Shown in pieces: positions 8,668 to 17,349 of a stretch of 44,166 bases of DNA. Within the stretch, counting starts at the first letter, position 1, and every line of letters starts with the position of its first letter. The position numbers and the translations under genes were made by a program. Source of the stretch: Bacteroidia bacterium (GTDB lineage: Bacteria > Bacteroidota > Bacteroidia > Bacteroidales > VadinHA17); NCBI GenBank assembly GCA_026391515.1, contig JAPLEC010000435.1, positions 1 through 44,166 of the forward strand, in the 5' to 3' direction. The notes under the pieces were generated by a model. It did not search any database. It was not told the DNA's origin and saw only the letters and a program-made list of their open reading frames with translations.

Positions 8668-10233
8668 TTATTTCTTCATTATATTGTTACTGGTTATTAT
8701 ATTCTTACCCTTATTATTTGTCAGCGATGTTGTGCCTGGGAAGATATTATTTGCTATAATGATATTTTCAGAAGTTTCATCTTCTCCGATAAGGAGAGGG
8801 AAAGCTTCCGGCTGATAACAGTTTGTATATGTCACACCATTGCAATTAGTAAGCTTCATAATTGGCAGATCGAGCAAAGGTGTAGTAACAGTGACCTTAT
8901 CCCAGCTTATCTTTTTAGAATTTTTAACTTCGATGGCATTACCTTCCTTTATTTCCATTTTAATATCGTGGAAGTTTATATCCGAACCGTTTTCAATGAG
9001 GATTCCTCTGCGGGTTGAAGATTCCATATTGCTGAATGAAACCTGATTTACCTCTCTCTCTTCAAGCCCGTAAATTGCCACAGGGCGTTGGCCTCCTCTT
9101 ACAATTATATTCGAAATACGGACATTGTTACAGGCAGGGGTACGTTCCGATAAAGGCTCAGGCTGGGTCTGCTGATACCTGAGTGTTATCAGTACCCCTT
9201 CATTTATCATGTTATTCATTACAATATTAGAGACAAGTAAATCTTCAATAACACCACCTCTGCCTCTCATTGTTTTAATCCTTATTCCACGATCGGTTCC
9301 TTCAAAAACACAATTAGTTATTGCTACCCGCTTAACATTACCGCTCATTTCGCTTCCTATTACAACACCTCCATGTCCCCTGAGCATCGTGCAATTTGTT
9401 ATAGTTATATCCTCAGTAGGCCTGGCAGCTTCTCTTCCATCTTCATCACGTCCTGATTTAATTACAATACAATCATCTCCAACAGTAATATGGCAATTTG
9501 AAATATGAACATATCTGCACGAAGAGGGATCAATGCCATCTGTGTTAGGAGAGCCTGCGGGATTTTCAATTGTAATACCGTTAATTGTAATGTTATCAGT
9601 AAATGCCGGCATTATAGTCCAGAATGGAGGATTCGAAAAGCTGACACCTTCAATTAACACGTTTTTACATTCATAGGTTGTCACCATTGGAGGTCTTAAA
9701 AAATTATTCTTAGCCCTTATATATGCGTTTTTTGCAAGAAGCTCTTCATTCTCTTTCTTAAAAGTCTCCTGCCATTTGCTTGGCTGTTGCTGCGAACCTA
9801 CAGTACGCATGAAATCCCACCATTTTTTTCCTTGTCCTTCAAAATGACCTCTGCCACGAATTGAAATATTCTCGCATTGATAGGCATATATCTGTGAAAC
9901 AAAGTTCTTTACTCTCACATCTTCCCATCGCGATTGAACCATAGGAAGATAATCATCAAAATCGTCCGAGAACTTTACTACTGCTCCTCCATCAAGCCAC
10001 AAGGTGATATTACTTTTCATTATTATGGGCCCTGTTAAAAACGTTCCTGCCGGAAAGTAAACCGTTCCACCTCCTTTAGCAGATAATTCACTGATTACAT
10101 CACTAATAATTTTTGTGCATTTTACATTCCCTGTGGGATCTGCTCCGCGTTCCTTAACATTCGTCCAAACCGACTGCGACTGTAATAAAATCGTACATGT
10201 GGTTAAAACAAAAACCAATAATACTCTTTTCAT
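8668..10233 (-). CDS. GH28 polygalacturonase / rhamnogalacturonan hydrolase
   Basis: This is a 521-residue right-handed beta-helix enzyme of family GH28. The diagnostic residues are all present: NTDGID (230-235), DD (253-254), GHGGVVIGSE (286-295, with the conserved His) and RIK (318-320). An N-terminal signal peptide (residues 1-20, ending QSQS) points to export to the periplasm. Family members hydrolyse alpha-1,4 galacturonan or the galacturonic acid-rhamnose bond; the specificity here (exo-galacturonase or rhamnogalacturonidase) cannot be told from motifs. It sits between GH35 and GH105 on the same strand in a pectin locus. Confidence 0.95.
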   Translation of the reverse strand: MKRVLLVFVLTTCTILLQSQSVWTNVKERGADPTGNVKCTKIISDVISELSAKGGGTVYFPAGTFLTGPIIMKSNITLWLDGGAVVKFSDDFDDYLPMVQSRWEDVRVKNFVSQIYAYQCENISIRGRGHFEGQGKKWWDFMRTVGSQQQPSKWQETFKKENEELLAKNAYIRAKNNFLRPPMVTTYECKNVLIEGVSFSNPPFWTIMPAFTDNITINGITIENPAGSPNTDGIDPSSCRYVHISNCHITVGDDCIVIKSGRDEDGREAARPTEDITITNCTMLRGHGGVVIGSEMSGNVKRVAITNCVFEGTDRGIRIKTMRGRGGVIEDLLVSNIVMNNMINEGVLITLRYQQTQPEPLSERTPACNNVRISNIIVRGGQRPVAIYGLEEREVNQVSFSNMESSTRRGILIENGSDINFHDIKMEIKEGNAIEVKNSKKISWDKVTVTTPLLDLPIMKLTNCNGVTYTNCYQPEAFPLLIGEDETSENIIIANNIFPGTTSLTNNKGKNIITSNNIMKK

Positions 10234-10307
10234 AATATTTTTATTATTTAATTATGTGTCCTTAATTCCGTAACGCCGTTGAGCCATTGCACCGTTAAGT
10301 CTTGTTC

Positions 10308-12128
10308 TCATTCCATTGTCGTTGTTCCGGCAACAGGCTTCGGATCTTCCTGAAGGAGATCAAAAATTATTATTTCGTTCAGACCCAGTTTGAGAAACGA
10401 TGCAGGGCAATAAAGCCTCTTTTGAGGGCCAATATCCCAGTACCTGCCGAGATTATGACCATTCACCCATACAAATCCTTTCTTGTAACTTGAAAGATCA
10501 AAATATGTATCACCGGTTGACAGAATCGAAAAATTACCTTTAAAGAAGATACCTGGCTTATTAATAACCTTACCAGATGATCGCAAATCATATACAAATT
10601 TCCAATCCATCGGAAGCTTATATATTTTCCAATTCATTAAAGTCATTCCATTAAGAGTCACCCTCTCTGTAATGCCTTTTCTGTCAATCAGATACTGACC
10701 AAAATTAATTCGTCCCATACCTTCAACAAGAATTTCAAGCACCGGATTGGCGACTTTACTTTCGGGTAGATTAATGGAATTAATTCCTTCCCTGCGATCG
10801 AGACGGCCGATATATTCCCCATCGAGAAAAACAGTTGCAAAATCATGAATATCTGTAACAACCAGTTTTCCCTTTTTATGGCCGATAAGTTCTGTCCTGT
10901 ACATAATAAATCCATAATCCTGACCATACTCTTCAAATGTTTTTGGAGTAACTGAAGTTACTGGCTGTGGAAGGTTATCCCAGATTGATGTAAATCTTAC
11001 CGGGAAAATTAATGGTATTTCAATAGCAGGTACAGGATCAGGGATCTTTGGAAGTTTTTTCCCTTTAGGCAGATACGAATCAATTAATTCCCTGATAGCC
11101 ATGTATTTAGGTGTGGCCATACCCTGTTCATTTATTGGGGCATCATAATCATAGGATGTAACATCAGGTTCATAGCCCTTGTTGCCTGAGTTAGCTCCTG
11201 CAGTGAATCCAAAATTTGTTCCTCCGTGTACCACATACAGGTTAAATGATTTCTTATTTTCCATCAGGAACTTAACCTCTTTAAATAGTTCTACCGTATC
11301 AGGTCTGGCCCAGTTTTCACCCCAATGTGTAAGCCAGCCGGGATAAGTTTCACTGCTGAAGACTGGTACACCGGGATTCATTTTAGAAGCAAGTTCAAAG
11401 TCAGCAAGTGAGCTTCCTGAATCAAGTCCGACTGCGCTTCCGGGCAGCGATCCAGCTTCAAGCATATATGTTGTGGGTCCATCTCCGGTGAATGTTGGAA
11501 CATCAATTCCATTAGCAGCCCACACTTCTTTCAATCGTAACAAATAATTTCGGTCATTACCAAAGCTGCCATATTCATTTTCAATCTGTAACATTAATAT
11601 CGGACCACCTTTTGTGATAAGAAAAGGTCTGATCTCTTCAGCTAACCTTGCAATATATCGTTCAACTGCTGCCATATATCGAGGATCCATGCACCGGAGT
11701 CTTATATCAGGTATCCGAAGAAGGTAGGGCGGAATTCCTCCCAGCTCCCATTCAGCGCAAACATAGGGTCCAGGTCTGAGAATGAGCCACATATCTTCGT
11801 CCTGAACTGTTTTAATGAATTCAGCAATATTGTGGTTGCCTGTTGAAAAATCATATATTCCCTCTTCCGATTCATGGTAATTCCAGAAAATATATGCAGC
11901 AATTGTATTACATCCCATTGCTTTTGCCATCTGGATTCTTTGTCTCCAGTATTCAGCCGGAATTCTTGCAGGATGCATCTCTCCGCTGATTATCTGAAAG
12001 GGTTGATCGTCAAGAAGAAATTCTGTAGGACTGAATTTGAAGGAGTGCTTTGCTTTTTGAGCTTGCAGTGAAGCAGATGTTAAAACCAAGCTCAGCAATA
12101 ATAGAAAAATAGTACTTCGTCGAATCAT
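10308..12128 (-). CDS. GH35 beta-galactosidase
   Basis: This is a 606-residue exported GH35 enzyme that removes terminal beta-galactose, here probably from galactan side chains of rhamnogalacturonan I. After a signal peptide (residues 1-24) the TIM barrel shows SGEMHPARIP, the acid/base Glu in QIENEYGSFG (E185) and the nucleophile Glu in SSETYPGWLTHWGE (E260). C-terminal beta-rich jelly-roll domains follow from about residue 390. It is the first gene of the minus-strand pectin set, 74 bases upstream of GH28. The neighbouring GH28, GH105 and PL11-like genes support the pectin role. Confidence 0.95.
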   Translation of the reverse strand: MIRRSTIFLLLLSLVLTSASLQAQKAKHSFKFSPTEFLLDDQPFQIISGEMHPARIPAEYWRQRIQMAKAMGCNTIAAYIFWNYHESEEGIYDFSTGNHNIAEFIKTVQDEDMWLILRPGPYVCAEWELGGIPPYLLRIPDIRLRCMDPRYMAAVERYIARLAEEIRPFLITKGGPILMLQIENEYGSFGNDRNYLLRLKEVWAANGIDVPTFTGDGPTTYMLEAGSLPGSAVGLDSGSSLADFELASKMNPGVPVFSSETYPGWLTHWGENWARPDTVELFKEVKFLMENKKSFNLYVVHGGTNFGFTAGANSGNKGYEPDVTSYDYDAPINEQGMATPKYMAIRELIDSYLPKGKKLPKIPDPVPAIEIPLIFPVRFTSIWDNLPQPVTSVTPKTFEEYGQDYGFIMYRTELIGHKKGKLVVTDIHDFATVFLDGEYIGRLDRREGINSINLPESKVANPVLEILVEGMGRINFGQYLIDRKGITERVTLNGMTLMNWKIYKLPMDWKFVYDLRSSGKVINKPGIFFKGNFSILSTGDTYFDLSSYKKGFVWVNGHNLGRYWDIGPQKRLYCPASFLKLGLNEIIIFDLLQEDPKPVAGTTTME

Positions 12129-12183
12129 ATTATGTTAATATTGTGTAATTAATTATAATTCAAATTAATAGCTTTATATTTAA

Positions 12184-12215
12184 TAACCCACCCCTCCCCC
12201 TCCAGGGAGGGGAAC
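12184..12215 (-). repeat. GC-rich hairpin plus G-tract intergenic repeat, reverse orientation
   Basis: Read on the minus strand this is TTCCCCTCCCTGGAGGGGG followed by AGGGGTGGGTT. It has the same layout as the copies at 39873-39905 and 44114-44147: a CCCCTCC/GGAGGGG palindrome, then AAGGGG or AGGGG and TGGGTT. It stands out as very GC-rich in an AT-rich spacer. It lies between the msbA-like gene end and the GH35 start. It has no T-run of a normal terminator. Confidence 0.75.
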
Positions 12216-12248
12216 TTGCATGCAAACCTCTTCAACTTTCTTCAATGC

Positions 12249-14075
12249 TCATATTGCCTGATAACTATGCAGTTTTGCATAAAATCCGTCCTTCTTATTC
12301 ATCAGCTCGGTATGTGTTCCTTTTTCAACAATCATGCCATCATCGATAACTACAATCAGATCAGCATGTTGTATAGTTGAAAGTCTGTGGGCAATCACAA
12401 GAGATGTCCGGTTTTGCATCAGCTTTAATATAGCATCCTGAACGAGACGTTCTGACTCAGTATCCAGAGCTGATGTTGCTTCATCAAGAATAAGTACTGG
12501 CGGATTGGCCATTATTGCTCTTGCAATGCTTACCCTTTGTCTTTGTCCCCCGCTCAGTTTATTTCCTGATTCTCCGACAGAGTTTTCATAGCCCTCTTCT
12601 GTTTCCATGATAAAATCATGTGCATTAGCGTTATGGGCAGCACTTATAACTTTATCCATATCAGGGACATCGACACCAAAAGCAATATTTTCGGTAAAAG
12701 AGGTATTGAAAAGGATAGGGTGCTGACTGACGATACCCATAAGATAACGCAGATCGGTGGTTTTCAAATCCCTGACATCCACTCCATCGATCAGCACACT
12801 TCCTTTGTCAGCATCGATAAACCTGGGGAGAAGATCGGCAAGGGTAGACTTTCCCGCACCTGATTTTCCTACAATGGCAACGGTTTGTCCCTTATTAATT
12901 TTGAGATTAATATCCTTAAGTACCGGTTCGCTGTTATAAGCATACCAGACACCTTTAAATTCAATCGAATCCTTAAATTCTTTTATCGGAAGTGCGTTCT
13001 CCTTTTCGGTTATTTTTTCTTCAGCTTCAAGAATCTGTTCAATCCTGTCTATGGATGCCATTCCCTTCTGAATGCTGAACCAGGCAGTAGTTATATTCTT
13101 TGCAGGCTGTATAATTTGTGAAAAGACAACCAGGAAAGCAATAAGTTTTTCAGAAGTCATATGCCCTTTAAGAGCAAGCATTCCACCGGCAAATAAGAGC
13201 AACATTACCACAAAGGTTGAAAGGACTTCACTCAGCGGTGAGGCAAGATAAGATTTCCGGATCACTCTTTTAAATATCTTGGAATAATGATCGTTCACAG
13301 TCCCAAACTGATCCTTCATCTTTTTTTCAGCATTGAATCCTTTGACAATTCTCAGACCCGTAAGAGTCTCTTCCACTATTGACAGAAGTCGTCCCAGTTT
13401 TTGCTGACCAAGCAATGATGAAGAACGCAATGTTCTGCTTGCCTGTCCGATAAGCCACCCGCTGAGCGGCAATAGTGCGAGCGCAAACAGAGTCAGCTGA
13501 TAGCTTGTGATAAAAAGGTAAATGACGAAAATAAGAATATACATTGGATCTCTGAACATCATTGTCAATGATGACATTACAGAGATTTCTATCTCCTGGA
13601 CATCATTGGAGATCCTTGTCATAAGATCGCCTTTCCTGGCATCGGTGAAAAATGACAATGGGAGCCTGAGCACCTTATGATACATTTTTTTTCTAAGGTC
13701 GCGGACAGTGCAGGAACGGATATATGCCATACTGTTATTTGCAAGGAAAATGAATCCGTTTTTAAAAATGGAGGCTATAATAAAAACTATGCTTATCATC
13801 AGCAATGCTACCACCGGACCATTCGGACCAATCTTTTCGATAAAAAATGATAAGTAGTATTTTGCAAATGCCTGCATGTACTCAAGATTGAACTGGAATT
13901 TACCGGGTGATGATAAATGTAGCTTGACCCTTTCAAAAAGTATGTTTAAAAAAGGTATTACAAGTGTATATGAAAAGAGAGCAAAAATAGCACTCAGAAT
14001 GTTATACAGAATATTTTTTATTGCTGACCATTTATATGGCGATATATATTTCAGCAGAAGCCTTAACTTGCTCAT
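12249..14075 (-). CDS. ABC exporter, MsbA-like (permease and ATPase fused)
   Basis: This is a 608-residue half-transporter with six predicted membrane segments (residues about 20-330) followed by an ATPase domain. The Walker A motif is GKSGAGKST (403-411), the signature LSGGQRQR starts at 507, and Walker B VLILDEATSALD starts at 527. The type matches MsbA and related lipid or drug exporters that work as homodimers in the inner membrane. It starts 15 bases after the purB stop, so the two are probably co-transcribed. The substrate is unknown; lipid A flipping is one possibility. Confidence 0.88.
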   Translation of the reverse strand: MSKLRLLLKYISPYKWSAIKNILYNILSAIFALFSYTLVIPFLNILFERVKLHLSSPGKFQFNLEYMQAFAKYYLSFFIEKIGPNGPVVALLMISIVFIIASIFKNGFIFLANNSMAYIRSCTVRDLRKKMYHKVLRLPLSFFTDARKGDLMTRISNDVQEIEISVMSSLTMMFRDPMYILIFVIYLFITSYQLTLFALALLPLSGWLIGQASRTLRSSSLLGQQKLGRLLSIVEETLTGLRIVKGFNAEKKMKDQFGTVNDHYSKIFKRVIRKSYLASPLSEVLSTFVVMLLLFAGGMLALKGHMTSEKLIAFLVVFSQIIQPAKNITTAWFSIQKGMASIDRIEQILEAEEKITEKENALPIKEFKDSIEFKGVWYAYNSEPVLKDINLKINKGQTVAIVGKSGAGKSTLADLLPRFIDADKGSVLIDGVDVRDLKTTDLRYLMGIVSQHPILFNTSFTENIAFGVDVPDMDKVISAAHNANAHDFIMETEEGYENSVGESGNKLSGGQRQRVSIARAIMANPPVLILDEATSALDTESERLVQDAILKLMQNRTSLVIAHRLSTIQHADLIVVIDDGMIVEKGTHTELMNKKDGFYAKLHSYQAI

Positions 14076-14090
14076 CTTGTGAAATTAGGA

Positions 14091-15434
14091 TTAGAAACCC
14101 GTAAAGTTAAATGGTGTGATTGCTCTTAATTCAGCTTTTACCGTTTCGCTGATATCAAGGTTGTCTATGAAAGAACGAATCGATTCACTTGTGATTTTCT
14201 GATTTGTCCTTGTCAGTTCGAGAAGGGCTTCATAAGGTTTGGGATAACCTTCTCTCCTCAGAATAGTCTGGATTGCTTCTCCGATAACTGCCCAGTTATT
14301 TTCCAGATCGCTCTTTATTTTATCAGTATTGACAATAAGCTTATTCAGCCCTTTAAGAATTGAATTAAATGCAAGTATTGAATGTCCAATCGGGACTCCA
14401 ATATTTCTAAGTACTGTCGAATCAGTAAGGTCGCGCTGAAGTCTTGACACCGGAAGCTTCTCAGAAAAATGCCCGAATATTGCATTGGCATAACCCAGGT
14501 TACCCTCTCCATTCTCAAAATCAATCGGATTTATCTTATGCGGCATTGCTGATGATCCTATTTCACCCTTCTTGATTTTTTGTCTGAAATAGTCCATCGA
14601 TATATAGGTCCAGATATCACGCGCCAGGTCTATCAGTATCACATTGATTCTGCGCATATTATCAAATAATGCTGCAAGATTATCATAGTGTTCGATCTGC
14701 GTCGTAGGTTTTGATCGTTGCAATCCTAGCTCCTCGTTGACAAAATTGTCTGCAAATGATATCCAGTCTATATCGGGATAGGCTACTTTGTGCGCATTAA
14801 AATTACCTGTAGCCCCTCCGAATTTTGCTGAATATGGTATCTGTCCGAAGTATTTTTGCTGTTCATCTATTCTTGCAATGAACACTGCGATTTCTTTACC
14901 CAGCTTTGTTGGGGATGCAGGCTGTCCATGTGTCCTGGCTAACATAGGAATATCCTTCCACTCATCAGCAAAAGTTGCAAGAATCTCCCTGAGTTCAAAC
15001 AGAAGCGGGAAATAGATATTAATAAGGCCATCTTTTATTGATAATGGAATCGCGGTATTATTAAGATCCTGTGAAGTAAGACCGAAATGAATAAACTCGC
15101 TCCACTTACCCCAGCCCGAATGAAAAAATCTTTCTTTAAGATAATATTCTATTGCCTTAACATCGTGATTGGTAATTTTCTCCCTTTCCTTAATTTTTTC
15201 AGCATCTTCAATCCCAAAATCCTCATATATTGAACGCAGTACCTTGTAATTATCTCTCTTGAAATCACTCAGCTGAGGTAAAGGAATATCGCAAAGGGCG
15301 ATAAAATATTCTATTTCCACCATCAGACGATATTTTATAAGCCCGAATTCCGAGAAGTAAAGATCAAGCTCATTCACCTTGTGTCTGTACCTTCCATCGA
15401 GTGGAGAGATGGCAGTAAGAGAATTTAATTCCAT
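14091..15434 (-). CDS. purB: Adenylosuccinate lyase
   Basis: This 447-residue enzyme of the fumarase/aspartase superfamily catalyses two steps of purine synthesis: fumarate release from SAICAR and from adenylosuccinate. The superfamily signature GSSAMPHKINPIDFENGEGN is visible, as are HGQPASPTKLGKE and FGGATGNFNAH. Length and the N-terminal LTAISPLDGRY match the E. coli-type PurB. It starts the purB-msbA-like pair and is divergent from mqnA across a 112-base AT-rich spacer that must hold both promoters. Confidence 0.97.
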   Translation of the reverse strand: MELNSLTAISPLDGRYRHKVNELDLYFSEFGLIKYRLMVEIEYFIALCDIPLPQLSDFKRDNYKVLRSIYEDFGIEDAEKIKEREKITNHDVKAIEYYLKERFFHSGWGKWSEFIHFGLTSQDLNNTAIPLSIKDGLINIYFPLLFELREILATFADEWKDIPMLARTHGQPASPTKLGKEIAVFIARIDEQQKYFGQIPYSAKFGGATGNFNAHKVAYPDIDWISFADNFVNEELGLQRSKPTTQIEHYDNLAALFDNMRRINVILIDLARDIWTYISMDYFRQKIKKGEIGSSAMPHKINPIDFENGEGNLGYANAIFGHFSEKLPVSRLQRDLTDSTVLRNIGVPIGHSILAFNSILKGLNKLIVNTDKIKSDLENNWAVIGEAIQTILRREGYPKPYEALLELTRTNQKITSESIRSFIDNLDISETVKAELRAITPFNFTGF

Positions 15435-15546
15435 TATATTTTTATTTGTGTTACTGGTTATAACAACGATATATACAAAAATAGTATTTTAGAAGTTGTA
15501 AAAAAATTGAATTTTATGTTATTATTATATTCTGAAATAAAACTAT

Positions 15547-16308
15547 ATGTCTATAAAAAAAGTAAGAATTTCGGCAGTAAAATATGCAAATACGTATCCA
15601 TTCATCTTCGGTTTGACAGAAACCGGATTTGATAAAAAGGTAATTCTTACAACCGATCATCCGGCTGATTGTGCAGAAAAACTTATCAGCGGAAAGGTTG
15701 ATATCGGCCTTATTCCTGTTGCAGCACTCCCCTTGATGAAGGAATCTCACATCATTACAGATTACTGCCTGGGTGCATACGGTAAAGTCAGGACTGTTAT
15801 GCTATTAAGCAACTGCTCTTTTAAAAAGATTAAGACAATTAATCTCGACTACAGGTCTCGTTCATCAGTGAACCTTGCAAAAATTTTGGCCAAAAATTCA
15901 TGGAAACGGAAATTCCGGTGGAATAATACATCTGAAAAATTCGATTTTATGAATATACCTGTAAATGAGGCAGTTGTTTTAATTGGAGATCAATGTTTTG
16001 AATTTGAGGACAAGTTTAAATACAGAATTGATCTGGCAGAGGAATGGTATAATTTTACAGGGCTCCCCTTTGCATTTGCATGCTGGACCTCAAACAGGAA
16101 ACTCGATAAAAAATTCCTTCATGAGTTTAATGACGCTCTGGGAACGGGTGTCAGGAATATCCCGGCTGTTGTTAAAAAGTATGGCAGGTCAGGAACTATA
16201 AAAGGTAATGACCTTTTGATCTATCTTACTAAAAACATGGATTTCGATCTGAATGACGATAAAAGAAAAGCAATAAAGCTGTTTTTGGAATTGATGAGTC
16301 AACTTTAG
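15547..16308 (+). CDS. mqnA: Chorismate dehydratase of the futalosine pathway
   Basis: This 253-residue MqnA/MqnD-family protein has a periplasmic-binding-protein type II fold but no signal peptide. MqnA dehydrates chorismate to 3-enolpyruvylbenzoate, the first step of the futalosine route to menaquinone. Typical segments are VRISAVKYANTYPFIFGL at the N-terminus, VDIGLIPVAALP, and the LAEEWYNFTGLPFAFACW segment. This argues for menaquinone in this organism, made by the futalosine route. It is a single gene with a GC-rich repeat immediately after its stop codon. Confidence 0.93.
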   Translation: MSIKKVRISAVKYANTYPFIFGLTETGFDKKVILTTDHPADCAEKLISGKVDIGLIPVAALPLMKESHIITDYCLGAYGKVRTVMLLSNCSFKKIKTINLDYRSRSSVNLAKILAKNSWKRKFRWNNTSEKFDFMNIPVNEAVVLIGDQCFEFEDKFKYRIDLAEEWYNFTGLPFAFACWTSNRKLDKKFLHEFNDALGTGVRNIPAVVKKYGRSGTIKGNDLLIYLTKNMDFDLNDDKRKAIKLFLELMSQL

Positions 16309-16333
16309 CCCTCTTTAGGGGGGTAAAGGGGGG
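16309..16333. repeat. GC-rich hairpin plus G-tract repeat
   Basis: CCCTCTTTAGGGGGG followed by TAAAGGGGGG begins directly after the mqnA stop codon. The layout (C-rich arm, short loop, G-rich arm, spacer, second G tract) matches the intergenic repeat family elsewhere in the window. Confidence 0.65.
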
Positions 16334-16347
16334 AAGATTAAAGATAA

Positions 16348-16809
16348 ATGAAGAAAAGAATAGATCATAACAAATTCATTATCAGAGAGTATCGTAAAGG
16401 TGATTTTAATGCGATATCTCATCTCTGGGCTGTAACCGGTATGGGCAACCCGAAAAGGGGCGATAATGCTAAGATCATTGAAGACAGCATCGGAATCGGC
16501 GGCGAGCTTCTTGTGCTGGAAGAAAAAACCAGTGCCAAGATATGCGGTACTTCATGGATGACCTTCGACGGACGAAGAATCCATCTTCATCATTTCGGAA
16601 TACTGCCAGAATTTCAGGGGAAAGGTCTTTCAAAAATGCTGCTGGACGAATCTTTGAAGTTCGTTAAAAAGAAAGGGTTCCAGGTGAAGCTTGAAGTGCA
16701 AAAGACTAATACTAAAGCAATTAACCTTTATAAAAAGGCAGGATTTGAATATCTTGGAGATTATGATGTTTATATAATTCGTAATTTGCCCCCCGACCTT
16801 CTAAAGTGA
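16348..16809 (+). CDS. GNAT-family N-acetyltransferase
   Basis: This is a 153-residue acetyl-CoA-dependent acyltransferase of the GNAT superfamily. The acetyl-CoA-binding region is around ILPEFQGKGLSKMLLDESLK (the Q/R-x-x-G-x-G/A type), and KTNTKAINLYKKAGFEYLGDY is the usual C-terminal GNAT segment. The acceptor is unknown; protein, peptide or small amine are all possible. The last residues (NLPPDLLK) are encoded by TTTGCCCCCC and a TCTAAAG sequence that looks like a decayed copy of the GC-rich repeat just downstream, so the native C-terminus may have been altered. Confidence 0.85.
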   Translation: MKKRIDHNKFIIREYRKGDFNAISHLWAVTGMGNPKRGDNAKIIEDSIGIGGELLVLEEKTSAKICGTSWMTFDGRRIHLHHFGILPEFQGKGLSKMLLDESLKFVKKKGFQVKLEVQKTNTKAINLYKKAGFEYLGDYDVYIIRNLPPDLLK

Positions 16810-16811
16810 AG

Positions 16812-16841
16812 TTTGCCCCCCATCCCCTCTAAAGGGGGTTT
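16812..16841 (-). repeat. GC-rich hairpin plus G-tract repeat, reverse orientation
   Basis: On the minus strand this reads AACCCCCTTTAGAGGGG then ATGGGGGGC, the hairpin plus G-tract layout of the family. Its C-rich lead (TTTGCCCCCC on plus) is also found 27 bases upstream inside the end of the GNAT gene. Confidence 0.65.
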
Positions 16842-16883
16842 AACTTTCAGATATATGAGATGTTTATAGTAAAAGAGCGAGAT

Positions 16884-16916
16884 TTAACCCCCCTTCAGGG
16901 GGGCAGGGGGGCAGAG
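16884..16916 (+). repeat. GC-rich hairpin plus G-tract repeat
   Basis: TTAACCCCCCTTCAGGGGGG followed by CAGGGGGGCAGAG: a C6/G6 hairpin with a short loop, then a second G6 tract. It can also pair with the oppositely oriented copy at 16812-16841. Confidence 0.7.
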
Positions 16917-17010
16917 AAATTGCAGGAGGGTCAAGTTTTTAAGTTAAAAATTAATGTTTATCTTTGGATTTGATGTGGACTATAATAATAATGTATAAAA
17001 AGATAAAACC

Positions 17011-17256
17011 ATGGCAAAGACAATCACTTTCAATGAACTTCGGAAGATCAAAGATCAGCTGCCCTCCGGAAGTATGAAAAAAATTGCAGAAAAGCTGGAT
17101 CTGAATGAAGAAACAGTAAGAAACTACTTCGGAGGGAGAAATTTTGACTTGGGACAAAGCGTAGGTATTCATTTTGAGCAGGGCCCCGGTGGGGGAATAG
17201 TTACATTTGACGATACTACCATCCTGGATATGGCTCAGAATATGATCAAGGACTGA
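17011..17256 (+). CDS. Small HTH-like protein of unknown function
   Basis: This is an 81-residue acidic-to-neutral protein. Residues 6-40 (FNELRKIKDQLPSG then MKKIAEKLDLNEETVRNYFGG) look like a helix-turn-helix: a helix, a short turn and a putative recognition helix ETVRNYF. The rest is glycine-rich (EQGPGGGIVTFDD) with a C-terminal helix. I recognise it as a type seen in Bacteroidetes but cannot assign a function. It stands alone, followed 24 bases later by a clear hairpin terminator, which supports it being a real transcribed gene. It could be a small DNA-binding regulator. Confidence 0.75.
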   Translation: MAKTITFNELRKIKDQLPSGSMKKIAEKLDLNEETVRNYFGGRNFDLGQSVGIHFEQGPGGGIVTFDDTTILDMAQNMIKD

Positions 17257-17279
17257 TTTAAAACTATTAAAGCCTGTTC

Positions 17280-17312
17280 AAAAGCAAAAGGCTTCGTCTT
17301 TTGCTTTTTTTG
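17280..17312 (+). terminator. Rho-independent terminator after the small HTH-like gene
   Basis: A perfect 11-bp stem, AAAAGCAAAAG (17280-17290) with CTTTTGCTTTT (17298-17308), encloses a 7-base loop GCTTCGT and runs into a T stretch. It lies 24 bases after the stop codon. An in-frame ATG of the next gene at 17317 abuts it, which argues for the later start at 17350. Confidence 0.85.
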
Positions 17313-17349
17313 TTTTATGACATATTTGACCACAAAGGAGAAACAAAGA

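Noticed and set aside
12184..12215. Rho-independent terminator for the msbA-like gene
   Set aside because: The loop is too tight and there is no T-run; the sequence matches the intergenic repeat family instead.
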